From Bacteroidota bacterium (GTDB lineage Bacteria > Bacteroidota > Bacteroidia > NS11-12g > UBA955): DNA of 55,362 bases. A program made the position numbers and the translations under genes. Under the pieces are notes generated by a model, which was not told where the DNA came from, did not search any database, and worked only from the letters and a program-made list of their open reading frames with translations. The DNA lies in NCBI GenBank assembly GCA_027621365.1, contig JAQCBH010000014.1:1-55362 (forward strand). The letters run 5' to 3'. Below are positions 26,034 to 34,123 of the stretch, piece by piece. Each line of letters starts with the position of its first letter. Positions within the stretch are counted from its first letter, which is position 1.

Positions 26034-26869
26034 AAATCGCTATCCAAGAATGTCTGCGTGGCATCCATCGCGAGCCAAAGAGATTCGGAAAATACTTCAG
26101 GACCGGAACAAGGATGGGAACAATTGAACGTGTGATCAGCACCTTCAAGCGTCTGCATCATGGCGTGCAAACAGGAGCCGTGAATGGATCGAGAATGAGA
26201 AATGGGCACCACGGGGTCGGCATCTCCATGAAGCAGAAACAGGGGTCTACCCAAGGCTCTGGCCGCGTCAATGACGCTGTATTCCTCGTGAGACTCCAAA
26301 TCTTCATAAATGACATAATCGAGGGGCATTTCTTGACCTGTGCGGGTATTTGCAATGAAGGTTCTGCCCTCTTTCTTCCACTTTTCTAGGTCCATTCCTC
26401 TAAACAAATGGAAATAATCAGAGACCGGAGACCAAGCAATGACTTTCTGGACGTAATCTGGGTGCAAGGAGGCAAAAACAATGGCATTCGCCCCTCCTCT
26501 GCTGTGGCCGAGCCAATTGAGGTTATCGGGTTGCAGGTTGTAGGATTTCGCTTCTTGCTTGATCCATTTGGCCAATGACTCCATGTCGCGCAATTCCTGC
26601 GTTACGGTGTTGCGTGCAAAATGTTCGAGATCATCAAAGTCTCGAGCTTGCACACCGTTGTGGGTATGATTGAAGGTGATGATGGCCGTGTTGTGTGCTT
26701 CGAAGAACTCGTGCAAATGGGGAATAAAACCCCAATCCTTAAAACCTTTGAAACCGTGGCCATACACCAACACCGGAAAGGGACCATCGCCCAACTCGGG
26801 TATAAACAAATCGACGGCCATTGTGAGGCCGTCGATTGTTGTGATCTGAAGAGAATGTTTGTTCGACAC
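26030..26869 (-). CDS. Alpha/beta hydrolase
   Basis: This 279-residue cytosolic protein (no signal peptide) has the alpha/beta hydrolase fold. The oxyanion region is VLVYGHGFKGFKDW, the nucleophile elbow is LGHSRGGAN (Ser), the acid is LHGDADPVVPIS and the His is in GADHTFN. The sequence resembles the dienelactone-hydrolase / acyl-peptidase-like group; substrate unknown. The start is GTG at 26869 (MSNKHSLQITTIDG), 12 bp after tRNA-Leu, so it may be read from the tRNA promoter. It is convergent with, and overlaps by 4 bp, the Sua5-type gene. Confidence 0.9.
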   Translation of the reverse strand: MSNKHSLQITTIDGLTMAVDLFIPELGDGPFPVLVYGHGFKGFKDWGFIPHLHEFFEAHNTAIITFNHTHNGVQARDFDDLEHFARNTVTQELRDMESLAKWIKQEAKSYNLQPDNLNWLGHSRGGANAIVFASLHPDYVQKVIAWSPVSDYFHLFRGMDLEKWKKEGRTFIANTRTGQEMPLDYVIYEDLESHEEYSVIDAARALGRPLFLLHGDADPVVPISHSRSIHGSCLHAMMQTLEGADHTFNCSHPCSGPEVFSESLWLAMDATQTFLDSDF

Positions 26870-26880
26870 TGTTTTCGATT

Positions 26881-26967
26881 TGGTACCCAGGACCGGGGTC
26901 GAACCGGTACGAGTGTTACCTCATTGGTGTTTGAGACCAACGCGTCTACCAATTCCGCCACCTGGGC
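26881..26967 (-). tRNA. tRNA-Leu (anticodon CAA)
   Basis: A class II tRNA with encoded CCA (26881-26883). The acceptor stem GCCCAGG pairs with CCTGGGT (one G-T). The D arm begins TGGCGGAATTGGTAGACGCG. The anticodon arm TTGGT-CTCAAAC-ACCAA gives anticodon CAA, reading UUG. A long variable arm and the T loop GGTTCGACCCC are present. It has a strong promoter directly upstream. Confidence 0.97.
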
Positions 26968-26988
26968 ATGCTCTTTCAGAACGGAGTG

Positions 26989-27020
26989 CAAATGTATGTT
27001 GAGAACCACATCTTTTCAAA
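26989..27020 (-). promoter_or_regulatory. Promoter of tRNA-Leu
   Basis: The minus strand reads TTTG (27020-27017), 20 bp, TACATTTG (26996-26989), a perfect match to the Bacteroidota pattern. The bases after the -7 box (CACTCCGTT) resemble those of the tRNA-Ser promoter. Its -33 element lies 18 bp past the stop codon of the phosphoesterase gene. Confidence 0.8.
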
Positions 27021-27037
27021 GCTCGAATGAGATTTTT

Positions 27038-27538
27038 TTAGAGATTTTTTCGCTCCCATTCTACGACCTCCAAAGTCTTGGATTTACCAGCCTCCAAGAC
27101 TAACCTCAAGGCCGTTCGAACTTTATGAAACCCTTGCAATCCGCAAGCACCTGGATTCAAATACATTAGACGAAATCTCTGGTCAAATTGAACCTTGCAA
27201 ATGTGGGAATGACCGCACACCAACCAGTCGGGTTTCAGCTCAGCAATGCGCTCCCTCACCTTTGTCGTATACACTCCTATTTTGCCGGCAATGTGCACCA
27301 TTAGAATGCGAATTCCTTGCCTTTCCAATACCAAGAACTCATCGTAATGCACTCGAATGCCTTGACCATCAGCATTGCCATACACCGAAAACAAGGGTTT
27401 TCCCAAGCGATCGATTTCCATTTTCAAACTGTCGTTGAGCCAATCGCCGGCGTGCCAAACCTCGTCCGCCCAATTGACTTGTTCCAATATGGGCTGATCC
27501 CAATGGCCGTGGTTATCGCTAATGATTAGAATGTTCAT
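27038..27538 (-). CDS. YfcE/MJ0936-type metallophosphoesterase
   Basis: This 166-residue cytosolic protein carries the calcineurin-like metal motifs: ISDNHGH, HAGDW, VYGNADG, and CGHSHICK, followed by LNPGACG. Family members are small two-metal phosphodiesterases; the substrate is unknown. The ATG at 27538 is chosen because it overlaps the stop of the upstream membrane-protein gene as ATGA and begins directly with MNILIISDNHGH. Longer starts would encode unrelated residues inside that gene. Two motifs differ slightly from the commonest forms (N for T/C in SDNHG, A for C in GNADG). Confidence 0.9.
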   Translation of the reverse strand: MNILIISDNHGHWDQPILEQVNWADEVWHAGDWLNDSLKMEIDRLGKPLFSVYGNADGQGIRVHYDEFLVLERQGIRILMVHIAGKIGVYTTKVRERIAELKPDWLVCGHSHICKVQFDQRFRLMYLNPGACGLQGFHKVRTALRLVLEAGKSKTLEVVEWERKNL

Positions 27539-28755
27539 GTTCGTGATGGAAAGGTTCGTTGCCATCCGTCGGCAAACCACAGGGCCAACAGCGGATAAAG
27601 AATCAGGGTATACCGCGCCGAAGCCACGGGACCAATAACACCCAGCCATAGCAGGCAGAACAGTCCAAAAAACAAGTGCTGCCGATAGCCCAATTGAGGC
27701 TGTAAACCACGTATAATGAAGAACAGAAAAGCCAGATTCAAAACGGAACCCAACAGCATGTAAACAAGCCCCCCTAAAGAAGCCCCAGTTGGCCAGCGAC
27801 CTTCGTTAAGGGCCTTCATCACCCCCATATCTCCGCTCGCGCCCAAAAACGACCATGCATCGTATCGCCCTGGATCCAACAATCCCACCAGTACCCCTCT
27901 GAAGTGAACCCCCATAACGGACAAAGGATTTTCCATTGTGACCGTTCGAATGACCTGCTGAGCATGGGACAGCGCTTCAGCTGGGTGGGTAGCCGTTTCT
28001 TCGTATCGAAACCCGGATTGATAAGACGGCAAATTGTACTCCACGGCGTTGCAAATACCCATCGACGAATAATGTCCGACACCCATAGTTTGCAAATTTA
28101 TCAGCCAGCCAGCAGTCAATACCAACAAGGGAATCAGACAAGATACAAACAGTGATTTCCAAACTTGCCAAGACCCTGGCAGCCAGAGTATAGCCAGAGC
28201 ATTGAAGGGAATCAACAAAATAAAGACGGGTTTCATTGCGAGCAAGGCAGCCGCATGAATGGACATACTTAGACTCTTGGACGAAACAATGGCCTTTAGC
28301 CAGCCAACGAGCAGAAGCAAACACCACAATTCCGGCATGGGAACTACGGCGTAAATCCAGGTCAAGGGATGAAGCATGAAAAATACCGTTGCCCAATCAG
28401 CCGCTCTCTTGTAAGAACTCATTTGGCGAACCCAGCGTCTAGTGTTTAGCATAAACCACAGTGTCGCTACTCCAGAAACCAGGGCATAGAAGGGCCCAAG
28501 TGCCATAAGAATCAATCCAAACGCAGGCGTACGGCGCGATTCTTCTAAGATTCTATCACCCGCCAGAGGATTCCATCCTTGAAACAAAGACTCAGCCTTT
28601 CTTTCATATTCTCCCGTATCAACCCAAGAGCGTTGGGCCCAAATCTGATAGGCTACTGCCAAAACGAGAAAAAGCAAAAACAACTGGCCCGATCGCTGGG
28701 ATCGGAACAACTGCCATTCCTGTTTCAAATTGGCTAGGCCACTGAAAACCACCAT
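27535..28755 (-). CDS. Multi-spanning membrane protein, probable GT-C-type glycosyltransferase
   Basis: This 406-residue protein has roughly 9-10 hydrophobic segments (LFLLFLVLAVAYQIWA near the start, then several to about residue 395). The loop after the first segment reads WVDTGEYERKAESLFQG and then RTPAFGLILM. This is close to the D-x-x-x-Y-x-x-x-A ... R-x-P-x-F pattern of polyprenyl-phosphate-sugar glycosyltransferases of the GT39/GT83 kind, so a lipid-linked sugar transfer role is inferred, not proven. The ATG at 28755 is used; a TTG 11 codons upstream is less likely. It overlaps the upstream gene by 22 bp and the phosphoesterase by 4 bp, so all three are coupled. Confidence 0.72.
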   Translation of the reverse strand: MVVFSGLANLKQEWQLFRSQRSGQLFLLFLVLAVAYQIWAQRSWVDTGEYERKAESLFQGWNPLAGDRILEESRRTPAFGLILMALGPFYALVSGVATLWFMLNTRRWVRQMSSYKRAADWATVFFMLHPLTWIYAVVPMPELWCLLLLVGWLKAIVSSKSLSMSIHAAALLAMKPVFILLIPFNALAILWLPGSWQVWKSLFVSCLIPLLVLTAGWLINLQTMGVGHYSSMGICNAVEYNLPSYQSGFRYEETATHPAEALSHAQQVIRTVTMENPLSVMGVHFRGVLVGLLDPGRYDAWSFLGASGDMGVMKALNEGRWPTGASLGGLVYMLLGSVLNLAFLFFIIRGLQPQLGYRQHLFFGLFCLLWLGVIGPVASARYTLILYPLLALWFADGWQRTFPSRT

Positions 28756-29237
28756 AGGTAAATGCTCATTGAGGCGGCAAAAAACCAAATTCCTGCTCGA
28801 ATACTAAAATCAGGTATGACCCAAACCAAAACACAAAGAAGGGCCATAACAAGGGCCATTCCCCAAACCTCTATCAGAGGTGTCAGCGTCCATGCGCTAG
28901 CCTCAAATCGCTCAGAATAAGAGGGATGTCTTTCATCCAAAAAACCTCTGATACGCCCCCTACACTGGGTGGAATACAGACAAATGGAATCCCGGTCTTG
29001 AATGCGAAAATAAGAGGCAGAGTCAATGGCAATCCAAGAAGATTGTTCGGGAGTTCCGCATACAATTCCATAGGAAATCTCTCCATTTGAAGACATTTCG
29101 GCCTGATGCAACAGTACCTTGTCCATTCGAGCTTGGTATCCACCCCATTCGTCCCAAAAGATGAGACTGGCCAAGGCCAACAAGGCAAGGCTACTGAGTT
29201 TGCACCAAAGTAAAATTTTTGATTCCAAGGGCAGCAA
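28734..29237 (-). CDS. Small membrane protein, function unknown
   Basis: This 167-residue protein has one N-terminal hydrophobic segment (about 12-27), an extra-membrane domain (about 30-115; ISYGIVCGTPEQSSWIAID, then RIRGFLDERHPSYSERF) and two C-terminal hydrophobic segments (about 120-165). The start appears to be TTG at 29237 or a nearby TTG/CTG, because no ATG precedes the first hydrophobic segment. It follows the E2 gene by 22 bp and overlaps the glycosyltransferase-like gene. No family was recognised; a helper for that neighbour is a guess from coupling only. Confidence 0.65.
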   Translation of the reverse strand: MLPLESKILLWCKLSSLALLALASLIFWDEWGGYQARMDKVLLHQAEMSSNGEISYGIVCGTPEQSSWIAIDSASYFRIQDRDSICLYSTQCRGRIRGFLDERHPSYSERFEASAWTLTPLIEVWGMALVMALLCVLVWVIPDFSIRAGIWFFAASMSIYLWWFSVA

Positions 29238-29259
29238 ATTACAACCCTTCAGACGCTTA

Positions 29260-30636
29260 TCAAACCTCGCGGTCTAGGTCCCACTGCTCCAGGTAGTCGG
29301 CCACTCGGCGAACAAACATTCCGCCCAAGGCACCGTCTACTACTCGGTGGTCATAGCTGTGGCTCAGGTACATCATGTGACGAATGGCAATCACATCACC
29401 GTATTCGGTTTCCATGACTGCTGGTTTTTTGCGAATGGCACCCACGGCCATGATGGCCACCTGAGGCTGATTGATCACAGGAGTACCAAACACATTGCCA
29501 AATGAACCCACATTGGTCAGCGTATAGGTTCCTCTCTGAATTTCATCTGGACTAAGCTTGTTGATACGAGCTCTGTTGGCCAAATCATTGACTTTACGGG
29601 TAATACCCAACAAATTCATGCTGTCGGCATTTTTGATAACGGGGACAATCAAATTGCCATTTTGCTGGGCAACCGCCATACCTATGTTGATGTCCTTGCG
29701 CTTGATGATGTTATCTCCATCAACCGAAACGTTGATCATCGGGAAATCCTTGATGGCTTTGGTGATGGCTTCAATGAACAAGGGAGTAAAGGTGATATTC
29801 CCCCCTTCTCTCTTTTTGAAGGATTCTTTCACTTTATTGCGCCAAGCCACCAAATTGGTCACATCAGCCTCAACAAAAGAGGTAACATGGGGGCTCGTCT
29901 GCTTGCTCATGACCATGTGGTCAGCAATGAGCTTGCGCACTCGATCCATCTCCACTACTTCATCACCAGGATTGAGTGATACTGCCACCTTGGCGGCAGG
30001 CTTGGGAGCAGGAGTAGCTGCAGGAGCCGCCGTAGGGGTTGCTGCGGGTTGCGCTGCTGGTGCCTCGTTCTGAGTAGACGCAGCTGCGGCTGCGCTAGCA
30101 CTTCGACCCGACTGCAAATAAGCCATGATGTCGGCTTTGGTGACTCGACCTTCCTTACCCGTACCGGGGATATTTTCCAATTCGGTCATGGAAATACCCT
30201 CTGTACGGGCAATGTTCATGACCAAAGGAGAATAAAAACGCGAGCCCTCACTGGACTGCAATTGACTTTGAACTTGTTGAATTTGTTCGGCTACCACTTC
30301 TGCAGCTTTTTCAACCGCAATAGGGGCTGCCTGAACAGCAGGCTCTGGCTTAGCATCTGTCACCACAGTTGGCGCAGACGCAGGTGCCGATTGTCCATCT
30401 GAGCCTATCATGGCTACAGGCTCTCCAACCTTCACTACAGCGCCTTCTCCATGCAATTGCTGGGTCAAAATACCGGCCTCGGTACTGGGAATCTCGCTGT
30501 CTACTTTATCGGTGGCGATTTCAACAATCGGCTCGTCTTTTTCGATGCGTTCACCCACATTTTTCAACCATCGAATGATGGTGGCTTCTGCAATGCTTTC
30601 GCCCATTTTGGGCATTAAAATTGGTTTTTCAGCCAT
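29260..30636 (-). CDS. 2-oxo acid dehydrogenase complex E2 (dihydrolipoamide acyltransferase)
   Basis: This 458-residue E2 subunit carries acyl groups between E1 and CoA. The lipoyl domain (1-80) has attachment Lys44 in EIATDKVDSE. An Ala/Pro-rich linker follows, then a peripheral-subunit-binding domain (about 135-170; SPLVMNIARTEGISMTEL and GTGKEGRVTKADIM). A second Ala/Pro linker precedes the catalytic domain, which has QTSPHVTSFVEADVTN and the active-site SYDHRVVDGALGG. The type (pyruvate, branched-chain or 2-oxoglutarate) cannot be fixed. The single lipoyl domain and ITFTPLFIEA-like segment look closest to branched-chain or pyruvate E2s of Bacteroidota. Octanoyl transferase LipB, which supplies the lipoyl group, lies 6 kb away. 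Confidence 0.94.
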   Translation of the reverse strand: MAEKPILMPKMGESIAEATIIRWLKNVGERIEKDEPIVEIATDKVDSEIPSTEAGILTQQLHGEGAVVKVGEPVAMIGSDGQSAPASAPTVVTDAKPEPAVQAAPIAVEKAAEVVAEQIQQVQSQLQSSEGSRFYSPLVMNIARTEGISMTELENIPGTGKEGRVTKADIMAYLQSGRSASAAAAASTQNEAPAAQPAATPTAAPAATPAPKPAAKVAVSLNPGDEVVEMDRVRKLIADHMVMSKQTSPHVTSFVEADVTNLVAWRNKVKESFKKREGGNITFTPLFIEAITKAIKDFPMINVSVDGDNIIKRKDINIGMAVAQQNGNLIVPVIKNADSMNLLGITRKVNDLANRARINKLSPDEIQRGTYTLTNVGSFGNVFGTPVINQPQVAIMAVGAIRKKPAVMETEYGDVIAIRHMMYLSHSYDHRVVDGALGGMFVRRVADYLEQWDLDREV

Positions 30637-30650
30637 ACAGTTTGGTAGTG

Positions 30651-30682
30651 CAAAAATCGGGGTTTTTTACGGGATACCCAAA
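30651..30682 (-). promoter_or_regulatory. Candidate promoter of the E2 gene
   Basis: The minus strand reads TTTG (30682-30679), 20 bp, then GATTTTTG (30658-30651), one mismatch from TAnnTTTG. The predicted leader is about 10 nt. It lies in the 70 bp between the SirB1-like gene and the E2 gene, so the E2 gene need not be read with its upstream neighbour. Confidence 0.5.
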
Positions 30683-30706
30683 CAGTGCCCTTGCGGGTGT
30701 TTAGAG

Positions 30707-31633
30707 CTACTCATTTGGCCTCAATGGCCACTCGTTTTCCATGCCTGCAATGCGCATCAGGTCACAAACTTGAGCTTGCTTATCGCTTTGCTGCACCTGG
30801 CCATAGGCATGGTACATGTTCCGGAGTACCCGTTTGGCAATCTCTCGCTCATCGCAAGGATCATAGAACATTTCTTGCGGATTTACGTCCACCACCTTCA
30901 GAAAGGCATCCAAGCTTTCCTTCTTGAATATTTGGCCTTTGCTGAAGGGATTGATGTAAAACAAGGGTTTGTTCACGTGCTCTACACGCAACATTTCTTG
31001 CTCATAGATTCCTTCCCGCAAGGGCGGTTGATCCATTTCGCAATAGGCCACTATGAAGTGCTGAGGCAGATTCACTCCAAAAACAGGAAGCCCCAGAGAC
31101 TGCCCCACAATGATATACAACATGGACAAGCTGATAGGATTGGCCAATTTCCTCTTTAAGGTTTCATGAATAAGGGAATTTTCAATGGCGTGGTATTGAC
31201 TGGAATTGCCCTGAAATTGGTGCTGCCGAAACAACACATCATTCAGAACGGACATTTGTTGCAATGGGTCTCTCAAGGATCCAAATTGCGTCCAAGCATC
31301 CAGCTTTAGTTCATTGATTTTCAGCCGAATGTCGACATCTTCCAATTGAGGGGCTTGAATCCGACTCAAACAAATCCAGGACTTCAATAGCGAAACATAG
31401 GGTTGGGACCAGAGCTCTTCAAAAGCCTGGCACAGATCGTTGTGCTGAATATCACTGATGATTTCAGCCAATTTCCCTGATATGGGCCCTTCACTCAATG
31501 AAAACCAGGCTTGCTCCAACTCTGCAACAATGGAAATCCCCTCACTTTTCAAGCGAGATTCCACAATACTGACAACTTCCGTATCAGAATCATCCAAAAG
31601 GCTGATCATCGCCGGGAGTTGCTTGTAATCCAT
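30707..31633 (-). CDS. SirB1-like (transglutaminase-like) protein
   Basis: This 308-residue cytosolic protein of the SirB1/transglutaminase-like group is identified by NPISLSMLYIIVGQSLGL followed by PVFGVNLPQHFIVAY, and later NPFSKGQIF. The first 110 residues are helical with acidic patches. The molecular function is not established. Start: ATG at 31633 (MDYKQLPAMISLL) forms TAATG with the topA stop, which is strong evidence of coupling; a longer frame into topA is not used. A promoter-like sequence lies after its end, before the E2 gene. Confidence 0.85.
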   Translation of the reverse strand: MDYKQLPAMISLLDDSDTEVVSIVESRLKSEGISIVAELEQAWFSLSEGPISGKLAEIISDIQHNDLCQAFEELWSQPYVSLLKSWICLSRIQAPQLEDVDIRLKINELKLDAWTQFGSLRDPLQQMSVLNDVLFRQHQFQGNSSQYHAIENSLIHETLKRKLANPISLSMLYIIVGQSLGLPVFGVNLPQHFIVAYCEMDQPPLREGIYEQEMLRVEHVNKPLFYINPFSKGQIFKKESLDAFLKVVDVNPQEMFYDPCDEREIAKRVLRNMYHAYGQVQQSDKQAQVCDLMRIAGMENEWPLRPNE

Positions 31634-34122
31634 TACTTGCGCTTTTTGGCAGGAGCTTTTTTCTTGCTCGCCGCTTCTTTCAACCACTCTTGGGCCTGCT
31701 CCAAGGTCACCTCTTTCCAATCGGTTCCTTTGGGAATGGGTGCATTGACCTTGTCTTGCTTGATGTAAGGGCCATATCGACCGTCTACAATCACAATGCC
31801 ACTGGCCGCATCCAATTCTTTCAAAGCCGCGGCTTTTTCCCCTTTCAATTTGGCTTCTACCAATTGAATTGCCCGTTCTTCGGTGATGGTACTGGGGTCT
31901 TCACCCTTTGGAATGCTGACAAAAAGCTTGTCGTACTTCACATAGGGACCAAAACGACCCTTATTGACCAACAAGGCATGGCCGTTATGAGTACCCACTT
32001 CAAGAGGATACTGGGGTTGGCTCAGAAATTCAGCCATAATGGCCTGTCCCTGTGATTCCGTCATCGCGATCAGATCGGTATCGGCAGGAACGTTAAAGAA
32101 TTTTCCTTTGTACTTCAAATAGGGACCGTAACGACCTACGGCAGCAATAACAGCTTCCCCCTCAATGACACAAATTTCGCGGGGCAATTCAAACAACTTC
32201 AAGGCTTCCTCAAGTGTAATGGATTCCAAGGTTTGCCCGGCTTGCAAGCTCGCAAAAACGGGATCTACACCCGAATCTTTATCCCCTTTTTGAACCAAGG
32301 CTCCGTATCGACCCATTCGAGCCAAAATAGGCAAGCCGCTTTTGGGGTCATCGCCCAAGATTCGCTCACCCGTCACTCGTTCAGCGGTATCAGCCGTTTG
32401 TGCAACCGTTGAGTGGAATGGGCCATAAAACTCGGTCAACATGTCTTGCCAGGCCTTCATGCCTTGGGCAATTTCGTCAAACTGCTTTTCAACACTGGCG
32501 GTGAAGCCGAAATCCATGATTTGATCAAAGTGGGTCAACAAGAAATCGGTCACCAAAGATCCAATGTCAGTGGGAAACAACTTGTTCCTCTCCTGCCCGT
32601 AATTCTCGCTTTGAATGGACTTTTTTATGCCATCGTCATTCAATTCCAAGCATTCAATGTTTCGTTTGGATGGTTCTCGGTTCTCCTGGACAACATAGCC
32701 ACGTTTCTGCACTGTACTGATGGTAGGAGCATAGGTCGAAGGTCTTCCAATGCCCAATTCTTCCAACTTTTTTACTAGCGATGCTTCGGTGTAGCGCGGC
32801 TTGGGTTTTTGGTAGCGTTGGGTAGCCCGAATGCTGTCTCGAACCAATGCTTCCCCTACCTCTACAGCAGGCAACAAACCAGATTGTTCTTCGTCATCTT
32901 CATCATCGCGCCCTTCCAAGTACACTTTCAAAAATCCTTCGAAACGTATGACTTCGCCTTCTACCTTGAACGGAGCCGACTGTTGAGCCGTATCGATGCT
33001 GATGGTCGTTTTTTCCAATTCAGCCTTTGACATTTGAGACGCGATAGCCCTTTTCCAGATCAACTCATAGAGTTTGCGCTCTTGTGGGTTAGAACCGGCG
33101 CTGTGATTAGAGAAAAAGGTGGGACGAATGGCTTCGTGAGCCTCTTGTGCCCCATGGTTCTTGGTCGCGTATTGGCGTGTGTGGCTAAAAGCCTCGCCGT
33201 ATTGACTCACCACTTCTTCTTTGGCGGCATTCAAAGCCAATTGACTCAAGTTGGTCGAGTCGGTTCGCATGTAGGTGATGTGTCCGTTTTCATACAGCTT
33301 TTGAGCCAACTGCATGGTTCGGCTTACATCATAGCCCAATTTGCGCGAAGCTTCTTGTTGGAGAGTCGACGTGGTAAACGGTGGAGCCGGACTTCTAAAA
33401 GCCGGAGCCACTTGCAAATCGCTGACGTGAAATTCTGCCTCTTGGTGTTTCTCTAAAAAGGCCTCCACTTCAGCGGCGGTTGTGAATTTCAACTTGCTTT
33501 CAGACTTCAATGCCCCACCCTTGGAGGTCGTAAAAAATCCTTGCACCCGGAAGTCGCTCTGAGCGGTAAAATCAAGTATTTCTCTTTCGCGCTCTACGAC
33601 CAATCGCACGGCCACACTTTGCACTCGTCCAGCACTCAAAGAGGGCCTGACCTTTCTCCACAATATGGGAGACAACTCAAAACCGACCAATCGATCCAAA
33701 ACCCTGCGAGCTTGTTGAGCATCGACCAGATGGCGATCAATGCTGCGTGGATTGGCCACCGCATTCAAAATGGCCGTTTTGGTAATTTCATTGAAAACAA
33801 TGCGTTTGGTATTGGATTCCTTCAAACCCAACTCCTCGTACAAATGCCAACTAATGGCCTCTCCTTCTCGGTCTTCGTCAGTCGCCAACCAAACCATTTC
33901 GGCTTGCTTGGACAACTTCTTCAATTCGCTGACCAATTTCTTTTTATCAGCAGAGACTTCGTATTTGGGCTTAAAGCCTCCTGCAATATCAATGGCGCCG
34001 TCTCCTTTGGGTAAATCCCGAACGTGCCCCATGCTCGAGGTAACCTTGAAGTCAGGGCCCAAATATTTTTCAATGGTTTTCGCCTTGGCTGGCGACTCCA
34101 CTATGACTAGATTTTTGATCAT
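31633..34122 (-). CDS. topA: DNA topoisomerase I
   Basis: This 829-residue type IA topoisomerase relaxes negative supercoils. The N-terminal TOPRIM domain starts KNLVIVESPAKAKTIEKYL, with acidic residues in WLATDEDREGEAISWHL. The catalytic Tyr284 is in HITYMRTDSTNLS. The decatenation and gate domains follow (GIGRPSTYAPTISTVQKRGY). The C terminus has three topo-C-type repeats, GRYGPYLKYKGKFFN, GRFGPYVKYDKLFVS and GRYGPYIKQDKVN, plus a fourth weaker one (GRYGALVQKG), and a Lys-rich end instead of zinc fingers. Length is usual for Bacteroidota. Its ATG is 1 bp after the stop of the M43 protease gene. Confidence 0.97.
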   Translation of the reverse strand: MIKNLVIVESPAKAKTIEKYLGPDFKVTSSMGHVRDLPKGDGAIDIAGGFKPKYEVSADKKKLVSELKKLSKQAEMVWLATDEDREGEAISWHLYEELGLKESNTKRIVFNEITKTAILNAVANPRSIDRHLVDAQQARRVLDRLVGFELSPILWRKVRPSLSAGRVQSVAVRLVVEREREILDFTAQSDFRVQGFFTTSKGGALKSESKLKFTTAAEVEAFLEKHQEAEFHVSDLQVAPAFRSPAPPFTTSTLQQEASRKLGYDVSRTMQLAQKLYENGHITYMRTDSTNLSQLALNAAKEEVVSQYGEAFSHTRQYATKNHGAQEAHEAIRPTFFSNHSAGSNPQERKLYELIWKRAIASQMSKAELEKTTISIDTAQQSAPFKVEGEVIRFEGFLKVYLEGRDDEDDEEQSGLLPAVEVGEALVRDSIRATQRYQKPKPRYTEASLVKKLEELGIGRPSTYAPTISTVQKRGYVVQENREPSKRNIECLELNDDGIKKSIQSENYGQERNKLFPTDIGSLVTDFLLTHFDQIMDFGFTASVEKQFDEIAQGMKAWQDMLTEFYGPFHSTVAQTADTAERVTGERILGDDPKSGLPILARMGRYGALVQKGDKDSGVDPVFASLQAGQTLESITLEEALKLFELPREICVIEGEAVIAAVGRYGPYLKYKGKFFNVPADTDLIAMTESQGQAIMAEFLSQPQYPLEVGTHNGHALLVNKGRFGPYVKYDKLFVSIPKGEDPSTITEERAIQLVEAKLKGEKAAALKELDAASGIVIVDGRYGPYIKQDKVNAPIPKGTDWKEVTLEQAQEWLKEAASKKKAPAKKRK

Positions 34123-34123
34123 C

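Noticed and set aside
26602-27009. Minus-strand ORF reading through tRNA-Leu
   Set aside because: The residues AQVAELVDALVSNTNEV are the well-known false translation of tRNA-Leu; the rest is a shadow of the hydrolase gene.
30049-31159. Long plus-strand ORFs opposite the E2 and SirB1-like genes
   Set aside because: They mirror the codon pattern of confirmed minus-strand genes and have no domain of their own.
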